Part shown: positions 35,779 through 45,066 of the stretch, in pieces | Numbering within the stretch: the first letter of the stretch is position 1 | How the letters are laid out: the number at the start of each line of letters is the position of its first letter | Assembly (NCBI GenBank): GCA_024304985.1 | Contig: JAMWZC010000003.1 | Location: forward strand, 208,611 to 272,610 | DNA from: Paracoccaceae bacterium | GTDB taxonomy: Bacteria > Pseudomonadota > Alphaproteobacteria > Rhodobacterales > Rhodobacteraceae | DNA length: 64,000 bases | Reading direction: 5' to 3' | The notes under the pieces: generated by a model | Database searches by the model: none | What the model saw: only the letters and a program-made list of their open reading frames with translations | Told to the model about the DNA's origin: nothing | Position numbers and translations under genes: made by a program

Positions 35779-36318
35779 ATGCTGCAATCCACCGCCGGTG
35801 ACCTGTCCCAGATGACCCCGCTTTTCGCGCTGCCGGCGACGGCGGCTTTCTGGTTCTTTCTGGCAAGCCTGCCCGTCTGCTTCTGGGTGGTGCTGAGCGA
35901 CCTTCGCGCAATGCGTATTCCCAACCTGTCGGTTCTGGCGCTTGTCGCGGTCTTTCTGCTGGTGGGTATCCTTGTCCTGCCCGTGTCGGTGCTGCTGGGA
36001 CAACTGCTCAACCTGATCGTGGTTCTGCTTTTGGGGATCGTTCTGAATGCGGCGGGAGCCTTTGGCGCCGGGGATGCCAAATTCGCTGCCGCTGCCGCCC
36101 CTTTCGTGATGCTGGCCGATGTTGGTTTCGTTCTGATGCTGCTGGCATTGACGCTGCTGGCAGGTTTCCTGACTCATCGTCTCGTCGCGCGCACAAGGCT
36201 GAGGGATCTTGCCCCCGGCTGGGAAAGCTGGCAGCGCAAGAAGGATTTCCCGATGGGTCTGTCGCTGGGTAGCGCCCTGTCGATCTATCTGGGGCTTGCA
36301 GCAGTTTACGGCAGCTGA
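35779..36318 (+). CDS. cpaA: Prepilin peptidase of A24 family (CpaA/TadV)
   Basis: Product of 179 residues with several membrane helices. The two catalytic aspartates appear in VVLSDLRAMRIPN and in GAFGAGDAKFAAAAAP, the GxGD motif. Near the end FPMGLSLGSALSIYLGLA is also typical. Small size without the methylase domain fits the Tad-specific class. It should cut the leaders of the two pilins at 25267 and 25578 after Gly. Last tad structural gene of the run. Confidence 0.92.
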   Translation: MLQSTAGDLSQMTPLFALPATAAFWFFLASLPVCFWVVLSDLRAMRIPNLSVLALVAVFLLVGILVLPVSVLLGQLLNLIVVLLLGIVLNAAGAFGAGDAKFAAAAAPFVMLADVGFVLMLLALTLLAGFLTHRLVARTRLRDLAPGWESWQRKKDFPMGLSLGSALSIYLGLAAVYGS

Positions 36319-36458
36319 GCATCGCAGGTGCAGGACATCTGGTCCGTCCGGCGCAATTGATGACGATTCCCCTGCAATTCCATCATTTTGCCATTTTATA
36401 ACGGCAGGTCTGGGCCAAGCAGATCGGCACCGGACAGGTATAACGGACAGGCACGCCC

Positions 36459-37778
36459 ATGAACATGATCACCTCTTCTGCACAGACCCGCGTTGTCGCC
36501 CCTCCCCCTCCGTCGAGCATCTCGGACATGCGCCTTCCGGTGGTGATGATGCGCGACATCCTTCTCAAGACGATGTTTCGCAAGAACGTGACCAATGTCA
36601 CCGATGTGGCCGAGGCGATCTGCCTGCCGCGTCAGGTGACACAGGAACTGATCGACATGTCCCGCGAACAGCGCCTGCTGGAGGCGACAGGCACGCTGAA
36701 CGCCAATGCCGGCAATGAGATGGGCTATCAACTGACCGACGCGGGCAAGGCCCGCGCGCTGGACGCGCTGTCGCAGTCCGAGTATTTCGGCGCGATGCCG
36801 GTGCCGCTGTCGGTCTATCGTGAACAGGTCAAGCGTCAATCCATCCGCGACATCCAGATCACCCGCGCGCAACTGACCACGGCGATGGGTCATCTGATCC
36901 TGCCCGAGGATCTTTTGTCCAACCTTGGCCCTGCGGTCAGTTCGGGACGTTCGATCCTGATGTATGGCCCGCCGGGCAACGGCAAATCCTCGATCTCGAA
37001 CGGAATCCGCGATGCGATGGGGGACAAGATCTATGTGCCCCGCGCCATCGAATATGCCGGTCAGGTCATCACCGTCTATGACCCGATCGTCCATTCTTCG
37101 GCCGAGGTCGAGGTGGACGACCCCAACTCCCTGCGCCGTCGGCGGACCTTTGACACCCGATACGTGCGCTGCGAACGCCCGAGCGTGATCACCGGGGGCG
37201 AACTCAGCCTGTCCATGCTGGATCTTGTCTATAACCCGACCGCGCGCACCTATCAGGCACCGCTCCAGCTCAAGGCGACCGGCGGGATCTTCATCGTCGA
37301 CGACCTTGGCCGTCAGGCCGAACCGCCGCAGGCGCTGGTCAACCGCTGGATCGTGCCGCTGGAGGAAAGCAAGGACATCCTTGCCCTTCAATCGGGCGAG
37401 AAATTCGAAGTGCCCTTCGACACGCTGGTCGTGTTCTCGACCAACTTCCACCCGAACGAGATTTTCGACCAGGCGGCGCTGCGGCGCATCTTCTACAAGA
37501 TCAAGATCGACGGCCCCAATCAGGAGAATTTCCTGAAGATCTTCGCTCTGGTTGCGCGCAAGAAGGGGATGCCACTGGACGAGGCGACTTTGGTCCACCT
37601 GCTGAAGGTGAAATATCCGACCATCAACAATGTCTATGCCAACTATCAGCCGGTGTTCCTGATCGACCAGATGATATCGATCTGCCGGTTCGAAGGGATT
37701 CCGAACCAGATGAGCCCGGAACTGATCGACCGGGCCTGGGCCAACATGTTCGTCAGGGACGAGAAGATCGTCAAGTAA
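36459..37778 (+). CDS. AAA+ ATPase linked to the Tad locus
   Basis: Product of 439 residues. An N-terminal winged-helix-like stretch (residues about 25-105; RDILLKTMFRKNVTNVTDVAEAICLPRQVTQELIDMS) is followed by an AAA+ core: Walker A GPPGNGKS at 170-177, Walker B GIFIVDDLGR near 280, sensor-like FSTNFHPNEIFDQAALRR. No membrane segment or signal. I do not know a biochemical function; ATPases of this type occur near pili genes in alphaproteobacteria. It starts 140 bases after the prepilin peptidase on the same strand and may be its own transcription unit. Roles in regulation or assembly are conjecture. Confidence 0.8.
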   Translation: MNMITSSAQTRVVAPPPPSSISDMRLPVVMMRDILLKTMFRKNVTNVTDVAEAICLPRQVTQELIDMSREQRLLEATGTLNANAGNEMGYQLTDAGKARALDALSQSEYFGAMPVPLSVYREQVKRQSIRDIQITRAQLTTAMGHLILPEDLLSNLGPAVSSGRSILMYGPPGNGKSSISNGIRDAMGDKIYVPRAIEYAGQVITVYDPIVHSSAEVEVDDPNSLRRRRTFDTRYVRCERPSVITGGELSLSMLDLVYNPTARTYQAPLQLKATGGIFIVDDLGRQAEPPQALVNRWIVPLEESKDILALQSGEKFEVPFDTLVVFSTNFHPNEIFDQAALRRIFYKIKIDGPNQENFLKIFALVARKKGMPLDEATLVHLLKVKYPTINNVYANYQPVFLIDQMISICRFEGIPNQMSPELIDRAWANMFVRDEKIVK

Positions 37779-37817
37779 TCGGTCAGCACGCGCCCGCATA
37801 GGTGAATGCGGCGCGCC

Positions 37818-38771
37818 TCAGATGGCGCTGGAGAAAAGCTGCGCGGCAACCAGAACCACCAGCGCGCCGGCCGTGATCTCGATCAGGGACAAGGCGCGCG
37901 CGGTGACCGGGCCTGCTGCGATCTGCGCCAGCGCGCTTTCACGTGCGGTCACCGACAGCACCGCGACAAGCACGGTGACGCTGGCCGTTCCCAGCCCCAT
38001 GACGAAGGCCCCCGCGATCCCGGCCGCGTCGATCCCCATGCGCCATGTCAGGATCAACAGGAACAGTGCCCCCGTGCAGGGCCGGACCGCGACCGCCCCG
38101 ATCAACACCAGCGCATCGCGCAGCGAACGGACTTCAGCCGCCTCTTCGAGGCTGGGGCCATGCTTGTGGCCACAACTGGCGCAGGTGTCCGTATCATGGG
38201 TGTGGTCGTGGTCATGGGCGTGATCATGGTGATGCGCGTGCCCATGCCCTGCGGCCTTGTCACGCTGTCGCCAGAGTTTCCGGGCCCCGCGCAGCAGCAG
38301 CCAGAGGCCAACCAACCCGATCAGCACATAGCTGAGCGGTGCCAGCCAGAGTTCGGCCGCATCCACCATCCGTTCGCGCGACCAGTCCAGCAGAAACACG
38401 CCACCATAGACCAGAGCCACGGCCGTGGCCGCCTGTGCAAGACTTGAGACCACCGCCAGGCCCGCCAATCGTACCATCGGCACACGGCGGCCCAGCCCGT
38501 AACCACCAATAAGAACCTTGCCATGCCCCGGCCCTGCCGCGTGGAAAAACCCGTATGCGAAGCAAAAGCCCAGAAGCCCGGCCAAGGCCGCCGCATCCCC
38601 GGCTTTCAGGCGGCGCAACAGACCCGCCATGGCGTTCTGCGCGTCCTGTTGGCCACTGGCCGCCCAGCGCTCCAGTAGTGTCATGCCGCCAAAGCCCCAA
38701 AGCCAGACCGCGATCAGCGCGAGCAGAGCCAGCGCCATCAGCGCCACCGGCGCGCGCATCAGCCGTTGCAT
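37818..38771 (-). CDS. Nickel/cobalt-type exporter with His-rich loop
   Basis: Product of 317 residues from the ATG at 38771, which has GAGG upstream; an ATG at 38759 overlapping the preceding stop (ATGA) is the alternative. Six or so membrane helices. The second segment [24 protein letters not shown] is the metal motif of the RcnA/NicO family. A His/Asp-rich cytosolic loop ([27 protein letters not shown]) probably binds metal. Preceded by a DUF1007 gene, a common pairing. Substrate may be Ni, Co or another transition metal. Confidence 0.87.
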   Translation of the reverse strand: MQRLMRAPVALMALALLALIAVWLWGFGGMTLLERWAASGQQDAQNAMAGLLRRLKAGDAAALAGLLGFCFAYGFFHAAGPGHGKVLIGGYGLGRRVPMVRLAGLAVVSSLAQAATAVALVYGGVFLLDWSRERMVDAAELWLAPLSYVLIGLVGLWLLLRGARKLWRQRDKAAGHGHAHHHDHAHDHDHTHDTDTCASCGHKHGPSLEEAAEVRSLRDALVLIGAVAVRPCTGALFLLILTWRMGIDAAGIAGAFVMGLGTASVTVLVAVLSVTARESALAQIAAGPVTARALSLIEITAGALVVLVAAQLFSSAI

Positions 38772-39391
38772 GCCACCTCGACCGTGTCGGCAAAGGCCTC
38801 GCCCACCTCGGGATATTCGTCGTCCGGCATGGCGGGGTTCTTGTAAAGCGCCTCCTCGACCATCGTATAGGCGCGGTCCAGATCGGCTGGCTGGATCGAC
38901 AGGGTGCATCCTTCGGGCACCGTCACCCCGCCGTTCAGATCATAGGCGGTATAGAAGGTCGGATCATAGGCCTTGACGATCACCTCGCCCTCCTGCGGGG
39001 CGAAGGCGCGGAAATGGCGCGTCACGATGCGCCCCGCAACGACATCCGTGCCGCGCCCTTGGGGCCGGCCCAAGGCGATCGGCGCGTCATTGGCGGTCAG
39101 ATACAGATCGCCCAGATACCCTTCGATCCATTGCAGGTCGAAGCCATCCAGTTTGGCCAGTTCGTCCGCGCTCAATACCCCATCGCCATCAGGGTCCAGA
39201 CCCATGTCTTCCAGCAGCAGAAGCGAATAGAAATCATCATAGCTCCAGCTGACCTCGACGCCGACAAGACGCCCTGTGTCATCGGCTACAAGTTTGAGAC
39301 CGGTTTCCACAAAGACATGCGGATGGGCAAACGCCACAGGCGCGCCCACAAGTATCGCAACAGCGGCAGAGATCAGACGGGAACGGATCAT
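38759..39391 (-). CDS. DUF1007 periplasmic protein
   Basis: Product of 210 residues with signal peptide [22 protein letters not shown]. The mature protein begins [15 protein letters not shown], then [19 protein letters not shown]. The segment [13 protein letters not shown] looks like an EF-hand loop, so calcium or other cation binding is likely. DUF1007 proteins accompany NicO-type exporters, as here, and may be periplasmic metal chaperones. The two genes overlap by 13 bases if the exporter starts at 38771. Confidence 0.85.
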   Translation of the reverse strand: MIRSRLISAAVAILVGAPVAFAHPHVFVETGLKLVADDTGRLVGVEVSWSYDDFYSLLLLEDMGLDPDGDGVLSADELAKLDGFDLQWIEGYLGDLYLTANDAPIALGRPQGRGTDVVAGRIVTRHFRAFAPQEGEVIVKAYDPTFYTAYDLNGGVTVPEGCTLSIQPADLDRAYTMVEEALYKNPAMPDDEYPEVGEAFADTVEVACNG

Positions 39392-39473
39392 GTCACCGTC
39401 TTACGCCACCCCATGCGGCCACGCAACGCACGCGCCGTGAGCCTTGGCTGAATTCCGCGTGACCCGCTTGGCA

Positions 39474-40457
39474 TCACGCAATCCGCTGATCGGGATGCAG
39501 CGCCGTTCCCAGAATGTGATCGGCCTTGTGGATCACATGCCCTGCCCCGCCCACGATCAGGGGATCGGGCGCATGGACAAGGGACTGGTCCTTGTCGGGA
39601 TAGTCCAGCGCATTCAGGAAATGCAGCATGCAGTTCAGCCGCGCGCGTTTCTTGTCGTTGGACTTCACCACCGTCCAGGGCGCATCGGCCGTGTCCGTGT
39701 AGAAAAACATCGCCTCTTTCGCCTCGGTATAGTCGTCCCATTTATCAAGGCTTGCCTTGTCGATCGGGGACAGCTTCCAGCGTTTCAGCGGGTCGGTGTC
39801 ACGGCTTGCGAAACGGGCGCGCTGCTCGTCCTGCGTGACCGAGAACCAGTATTTGAAAAGGCGGATGCCGGACCGGACCAGCATGCGTTCCAGTTCCGGT
39901 GTCTGACGCATGAACTCAAGGTATTCGGTGGGCTGGCAGAAACCCATGACCCGCTCGACCCCGGCGCGGTTATACCAGCTGCGATCATAGAAGACGATCT
40001 CGCCTGCTGTCGGCAGATGCTGGATGTAGCGCTGAAAATACCATTGCCCGCGCTCGACATCGCTGGGCTTGTTCAGCGCCACCACACGCGCCGCGCGCGG
40101 GTTGAGATGTTCGGTGAAACGCTTGATCGTGCCACCTTTTCCCGCTGCATCGCGCCCTTCGAAAAGCAGCACGAACTTCTGCCCTGTCTCTTGTGTCCAG
40201 AGTTGCACCTTCAGAAGCTCGGCCTGCAACCGCGCCTTCTGAGCCTCATAGCTGCGCCGCGACATCTGTGTGGCATAGGGATATTCCCCGCTTTCAAAGG
40301 CATGACGCACCTGATCGGCCGAGGGGGCGGGTATCGGCAGCTTTCTGCGCCGCGGTCGCGGCAGCGGTGCGGGCGACGTGGCAATGGGCATAGTTTCGGC
40401 AGGCACGGTCTCGGCCGACACGGGGGCCGCGGAGAGAGGTTTGGCAGCAGGCGGCAT
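39474..40457 (-). CDS. ppk2: Polyphosphate kinase 2
   Basis: Product of 327 residues. After a Pro/Ala-rich N-terminal stretch of about 50 residues, the PPK2 core shows Walker A GRDAAGKGGT at 101-110, DRSWYNRAGVERVMGF as Walker B region and lid residues around KRARLNCMLHFLNALDYPDKD. PPK2 uses polyphosphate to phosphorylate GDP or ADP (class I). AAGGAGCG lies seven bases before the ATG. A perfect FNR-type box is centred about 63 bases upstream. Unlike ppk1 at 54224, it is monocistronic. Confidence 0.92.
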   Translation of the reverse strand: MPPAAKPLSAAPVSAETVPAETMPIATSPAPLPRPRRRKLPIPAPSADQVRHAFESGEYPYATQMSRRSYEAQKARLQAELLKVQLWTQETGQKFVLLFEGRDAAGKGGTIKRFTEHLNPRAARVVALNKPSDVERGQWYFQRYIQHLPTAGEIVFYDRSWYNRAGVERVMGFCQPTEYLEFMRQTPELERMLVRSGIRLFKYWFSVTQDEQRARFASRDTDPLKRWKLSPIDKASLDKWDDYTEAKEAMFFYTDTADAPWTVVKSNDKKRARLNCMLHFLNALDYPDKDQSLVHAPDPLIVGGAGHVIHKADHILGTALHPDQRIA

Positions 40458-40513
40458 GACACGCTCCTTTTGTTGGACTGTTACAATTCTATCCCAGAAC
40501 GGGGCAGCGGGCC

Positions 40514-40527
40514 TTGATCCGCATCAA
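40514..40527. promoter_or_regulatory. Perfect FNR/FnrL-type box upstream of ppk2
   Basis: TTGAT-CCGC-ATCAA matches the FNR consensus exactly. It is centred about 63 bases upstream of the ppk2 ATG and about 107 bases upstream of the divergent alpha/beta hydrolase ATG. Expected effect is oxygen-responsive control of one or both genes by FnrL. Confidence 0.7.
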
Positions 40528-40627
40528 CCCCGGACGGCCCGCGCGCCCTGACGCAACGAAACGAAAGCTGTTGTTGCGCCACGTGCCTGCACAGGCTCCA
40601 ATACCCTCACCCAAGGAGGAGAGACCC

Positions 40628-41947
40628 ATGACCCCGCTCAAAACCGCAGCGCTCGCGCTGGGGCTGCTTGCCAGCCCGCTTGTTTCAGGTCCAGTATCCG
40701 CGCAAATGACAACCCATAATCCCATCGACCAGACCCGCCCCGACGCCCCCGCCCTCGCCCCTTTCGGCGATCAGGTGATCGGCGTGCGCACGCTGAGTTT
40801 CACCCATCTCGATCAGATCGACATTCTGGGCGTGACCGATGCCGCCAGCCCCACCTATGACCGCCCGCTGACGGTCGAGGTCTGGTATCCCGCCGCCGCC
40901 GCGACGACACCCGGCACGACCTATGACACGGTGATCCGCGACGGGCGCACCGCAGCAACTCTGTCAGGCCGCGCCGCGCGCGATGCCGCTCCGGCAACCG
41001 GTGCAACCTATCCCCTGATCCTGATCAGCCACGGATATCCCGGCAACCGTTTCCTGATGTCCCATCTTGGGGAAAACCTTGCCTCCAAGGGCTATGTCGT
41101 GGCCTCGATCGACCATACGGACAGCACATACTCCGATCAGGCGGCGTTCGGATCGACCCTGCTGCACCGCCCGCGCGACCAGCGTTTCGTGCTGGACCAG
41201 ATGGCGGATCTCGGTGCCACCGCCCCGGAACTGGCTGCGATCATCGACGCCTCCAGCACCGGGGTCATCGGCTATTCCATGGGGGGCTACGGCGCGCTGA
41301 TCTTTGGCGGCGCAGGCGTCACGCAGGCGGCGGTCGAGTTGCCATGGGGCACGCCCAAGGGCCTGCTGGCCGCGAACCTGGCCGGGTCGGACAGCCACGA
41401 GGCGATTGTGGATGATCGCGTCAAGGCCGTGATCGCCATCGGTCCATGGGGCCGCCAGCACGGGTTCTGGGACGAGGCGGGGCTGGCCAATCTGCGCAAG
41501 CCCACGATGATCATGGCAGGGTCCGTGGATGATGTGTCGATCTATCCGGCCATGCGCCAGATCTTTGAACAGGCGACCGGCACCACCCGGCACCTGCTGA
41601 CGTTCGAGAATGCAAATCACAACGCTGCGGCCCCGATGCCCGCGCCTGTGGAAAGCTGGCAAGCGGTCGAGACCTTGGATTTCATCCCCTTCGATCACTA
41701 TGCAGATCCGGTCTGGGATACGCTGCGGATGAACAACATCGCCCAGCATTTCGCGACGGCCTTCATGGACCTGCACCTGAAAGGTGATAGCGAGAAGGCC
41801 GCCTTCCTTGATCTGGTCCCCAATGCCGCCGATGGCGTGGTGGCGTTGAACGAAGATGGGACGGAAAAGCCCGAGCACAGCTATTGGCGCGGCTTTGCCC
41901 CGCGCACGGCAGCGGGCCTGCGATTCGAGACCTTGCAGCCTGAATGA
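40628..41947 (+). CDS. Exported alpha/beta hydrolase, PAF-acetylhydrolase-like
   Basis: Product of 439 residues with signal peptide MTPLKTAALALGLLASPLVSGPVSA and a near-perfect AAGGAGGAGA site. The fold shows YPLILISHGYPGNRF near residue 135 and the nucleophile elbow GYSMGG with Ser217. A final His is likely in NHNAAAPMP. The family includes plasma PAF acetylhydrolases and dienelactone-type enzymes. Substrate in this organism is not known. Periplasmic location follows from the signal peptide. It shares the intergenic FNR box with ppk2. Confidence 0.83.
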   Translation: MTPLKTAALALGLLASPLVSGPVSAQMTTHNPIDQTRPDAPALAPFGDQVIGVRTLSFTHLDQIDILGVTDAASPTYDRPLTVEVWYPAAAATTPGTTYDTVIRDGRTAATLSGRAARDAAPATGATYPLILISHGYPGNRFLMSHLGENLASKGYVVASIDHTDSTYSDQAAFGSTLLHRPRDQRFVLDQMADLGATAPELAAIIDASSTGVIGYSMGGYGALIFGGAGVTQAAVELPWGTPKGLLAANLAGSDSHEAIVDDRVKAVIAIGPWGRQHGFWDEAGLANLRKPTMIMAGSVDDVSIYPAMRQIFEQATGTTRHLLTFENANHNAAAPMPAPVESWQAVETLDFIPFDHYADPVWDTLRMNNIAQHFATAFMDLHLKGDSEKAAFLDLVPNAADGVVALNEDGTEKPEHSYWRGFAPRTAAGLRFETLQPE

Positions 41948-42002
41948 TCACGCCACGGGCCGTGCTTTCGGGGTGCGGCCCGTCACAAACCGGGGATGCC
42001 CC

Positions 42003-42878
42003 ATGCAAAGCCACCATGTCAGCCTGCACGGCCAGCCCTACCACTATCTGGAATGGGGGCCGGCGGGCGCCCACATCCTGTTGATGCTGCACGGCTTTCC
42101 CGAATATTCCGGCGCATGGGCGGAACTGGCCGAACGGCTATGCGACCGTTATCGCTGCATCGCGCCGGATCAGCGCGGCTATGGCCAAAGCTGGGCCCCC
42201 GTTGATGTGGCGCAATATGCCACCGGCAAGCTGGTGGGCGACATGGTCGCGCTGATCGACCATCTGGGCGGTGGGCCAGTCACCGTTCTGGGCCATGACT
42301 GGGGCGCGTCCGTCGCCTATGTGCTGGCCGCGCGGCAGCCCGAACGGGTGGATCGCCTCATCATCCTGAATGGCGTGCATCCCGTCCCCTTCCAGCGCGA
42401 GATGGCAAAAGGCGGCGCGCAATCTGAGGCCTCGCAATACATCCTCTGGCTGCGCCGCGCGGGTTCCGAGGAAAAGCTGGCCGAAAACGGCTTTGCCAAG
42501 CTGATGGATCTGTTTTCCGCAAAGATGGACCTGTCATGGATGACGCCTGACAAACTGGCGGCCTACAAGACTGAATGGGGGCGACCAGGGCGGATGCGCG
42601 GGATGGTGAACTGGTATCGCGCGTCACCCCTGCAAGTCGCCGCGCCCGGCCAGCCCATCATCGACCTGCCCGCCCTGCCGCGCGCGGCGCTGACGGTGCA
42701 TCAGCCGCATCTTCTGATCTGGGGCACGCATGATACCGCATTGTTGACCGATTGCCTTGACGGGCTTGACGAACTGGCCCCCGACCTGACGATTCACCGG
42801 ATCGACGGGGCCGATCATTGGATATGCCATCAAGAACCCGACGCGGTCGCGGCGCTCATCCTTGACTGGATGGCGTGA
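42003..42878 (+). CDS. Alpha/beta hydrolase, epoxide-hydrolase type
   Basis: Product of 291 residues from the ATG at 42003 with GGGG-rich spacing; an in-frame upstream extension overlaps the prior gene. Oxyanion motif HGFPEY (about 30-35) and nucleophile GHDWGA with Asp99 identify an epoxide hydrolase/haloalkane-dehalogenase branch, with Asp rather than Ser as nucleophile; DHWICHQEPD near the end offers the catalytic His. No signal peptide. Natural substrate unknown. The repeat element copy 4 follows the stop. Confidence 0.85.
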   Translation: MQSHHVSLHGQPYHYLEWGPAGAHILLMLHGFPEYSGAWAELAERLCDRYRCIAPDQRGYGQSWAPVDVAQYATGKLVGDMVALIDHLGGGPVTVLGHDWGASVAYVLAARQPERVDRLIILNGVHPVPFQREMAKGGAQSEASQYILWLRRAGSEEKLAENGFAKLMDLFSAKMDLSWMTPDKLAAYKTEWGRPGRMRGMVNWYRASPLQVAAPGQPIIDLPALPRAALTVHQPHLLIWGTHDTALLTDCLDGLDELAPDLTIHRIDGADHWICHQEPDAVAALILDWMA

Positions 42879-42895
42879 GGCAACCGCTGGCTTTT

Positions 42896-42918
42896 GGATA
42901 TTTGAGGCAAGAAGAAGC
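42896..42918 (+). repeat. GGATATTT-n3-GCAAGAAGAA element, copy 4
   Basis: Reads GGATATTT-GAG-GCAAGAAGAAGC, 17 bases after the stop codon of the epoxide-hydrolase-type gene and in its sense direction. Confidence 0.75.
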
Positions 42919-43059
42919 AGGCGCCACCTGTCCCTTCACCGTTCCACACCTAGGCATGACACCCGGCGCGGCTTTCACCGCCTGTCGGGCCAAGACCGCT
43001 TTCCCCTGCCGCCGCCTTCTGACATAGTGTCCGCCAACCCACAAAAACAAAGCAGCAGC

Positions 43060-45018
43060 ATGGCCAACGATCTTCTGACCGGAACCGCCCCCGACGATTA
43101 CAACGCCTCCTCGATCGAAGTCCTTGAAGGGCTGGAACCCGTCCGCAAACGCCCCGGCATGTATATCGGCGGCACGGACGAGCGTGCGCTGCATCATCTG
43201 GTGGCAGAGGTTCTGGACAACTCGATGGACGAGGCGGTGGCGGGCCATGCCAACCGCATCGAGGTGGAACTGCACGAGGATTTCGCCGTCACCATCCGCG
43301 ACAACGGGCGCGGGATTCCCATCGACCCGCACCCGAAGTTTCCCGACAAGAGCGCGCTGGAGGTGATCCTGTGCACCTTGCACGCTGGCGGCAAGTTTTC
43401 CGGCAAGGCCTATCAGACATCGGGCGGGTTGCACGGTGTGGGGGCCTCCGTCGTGAACGCGCTGTCCGACAGCATGGTGGTGCAGGTCGCGCGGAACAAG
43501 GAGCTTTATGAACAGCGGTTCTCGCGCGGGATTCCGCTGGGACCGATCCAGAAGGTGGGAGCCGCCCCCAACCGGCGCGGCACCATGGTGACCTTCCACG
43601 CGGACGAGCAGATCTTCGGGCATCACCGCTTCAAACCGGCGCGGTTGTTCAAATCCATTCGCTCAAAGGCCTATCTGTTTTCGGGTGTCGAGATCCGCTG
43701 GAAATCCGCCATTGATGACGGGGAAACCCCGCAGGAGGCTGTGTTCCATTTTCCCGGTGGTCTGTCCGACTACCTGAACGAAACCTTGGGCAAGGCCGCG
43801 ACCTATGCCGACCGTCCCTTTGCGGGCACTGTCGAATTCGGCGAGAAGTTCAACGTCCCCGGCAAGGTGGAATGGGCGATCAACTGGACGCCCTCGCGCG
43901 ATGGGTTCATCCAGTCCTATTGCAACACCGTGCCCACGCCCGAGGGCGGCACCCATGAAGCGGGTTTCTGGGCGGCGATCCTCAAGGGCATCCGCGCCTA
44001 CGGCGATCTGGTAAACAACCGCAAGGCCAAGGAAATCACCCGCGAGGATCTGGTGACCGGCGGCTGCGCGTTGGTCAGCTGTTTCATCAGCGAGCCGGAA
44101 TTCGTCGGTCAGACCAAGGACCGCCTTGCCACGATGGAAGCCGCGCGTCTGGTGGAAAACTCGGTGCGCGACCATTTCGACAACTGGCTGGCGGCGGATA
44201 CGAAATCCGCAGGCGCGATCCTTGATTTTCTGGTGCTGCGCGCGGAAGAACGCCTGCGCCGCCGTCAGGAAAAGGAAACCCAGCGCAAGACCGCGACCAA
44301 GAAGCTGCGTCTGCCCGGCAAGCTGGTGGATTGCACATCGGCCACGCGCGAGGGGACCGAACTGTTCATCGTCGAGGGCGACTCGGCGGGCGGATCGGCC
44401 AAGATGGCGCGTGACCGCAAGACCCAGGCCCTGCTGCCGCTGCGGGGCAAGATCCTGAACGTGCTGGGTGCGGCCTCGGGGAAGCTGGGATCGAACCAGG
44501 AGATCAGCGATCTGACGCAGGCGCTTGGCGTCAGCCTTGGCTCCAAGTTCAACATCGACGACCTGCGTTATGACAAGGTCATCATCATGACCGATGCCGA
44601 TGTGGACGGCGCGCATATCGCGGCGCTGCTGATGACGTTCTTTTTCACGCAGATGCGACCAATGATCGACAAGGGGCATCTGTATCTGGCCTGCCCGCCG
44701 CTGTTCCGCCTGACCCAAGGGGCCAAGCGCGTCTATTGCATCGACGAGGCGGAAAAGGCGGTCTGGCTGGAAAAGGGTCTGGGTGGCAAGGGCAAGATCG
44801 ACGTCAGCCGCTTCAAGGGTCTGGGAGAAATGGACGCCAAGGACCTGAAGGAAACGACGATGGACCCGGCCAGCCGCAAGCTGATCCGCGTGACGATCGA
44901 CGAGGACGAACCGGGCGAAACCGGCGATCTGGTTGAACGGCTGATGGGCAAGAAACCCGAACTGCGGTTCCAGTATATCTCGGAAAATGCGCGGTTCGTG
45001 GAGGAACTGGACGTCTAA
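43060..45018 (+). CDS. parE: DNA topoisomerase IV subunit B
   Basis: Product of 652 residues from the ATG at 43060; a GTG at 43027 is a possible alternative. Unlinks daughter chromosomes with ParC. GHKL ATPase motifs: EVLDNSMDEAVAG, RDNGRGIPIDPHPKFP, TSGGLHGVGASVVNALS. Toprim motifs: FIVEGDSAGGSAKMARDRKTQALLPLRGKILNV and IIMTDADVDGAHIA. Length of about 650 and lack of the GyrB insertion support ParE over GyrB. It stands between the hydrolase and DUF1194 genes. Confidence 0.95.
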   Translation: MANDLLTGTAPDDYNASSIEVLEGLEPVRKRPGMYIGGTDERALHHLVAEVLDNSMDEAVAGHANRIEVELHEDFAVTIRDNGRGIPIDPHPKFPDKSALEVILCTLHAGGKFSGKAYQTSGGLHGVGASVVNALSDSMVVQVARNKELYEQRFSRGIPLGPIQKVGAAPNRRGTMVTFHADEQIFGHHRFKPARLFKSIRSKAYLFSGVEIRWKSAIDDGETPQEAVFHFPGGLSDYLNETLGKAATYADRPFAGTVEFGEKFNVPGKVEWAINWTPSRDGFIQSYCNTVPTPEGGTHEAGFWAAILKGIRAYGDLVNNRKAKEITREDLVTGGCALVSCFISEPEFVGQTKDRLATMEAARLVENSVRDHFDNWLAADTKSAGAILDFLVLRAEERLRRRQEKETQRKTATKKLRLPGKLVDCTSATREGTELFIVEGDSAGGSAKMARDRKTQALLPLRGKILNVLGAASGKLGSNQEISDLTQALGVSLGSKFNIDDLRYDKVIIMTDADVDGAHIAALLMTFFFTQMRPMIDKGHLYLACPPLFRLTQGAKRVYCIDEAEKAVWLEKGLGGKGKIDVSRFKGLGEMDAKDLKETTMDPASRKLIRVTIDEDEPGETGDLVERLMGKKPELRFQYISENARFVEELDV

Positions 45019-45066
45019 CGTCCAGCCCCCCCTTCCCAAAGCGCGCAGTTGCCCTAACCTCAGGCT

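Noticed and set aside
36350-36375. TTGAT-GACG-ATTCC as a fourth FNR box
   Set aside because: Only the first half-site matches; the second half has two mismatches in the key positions.
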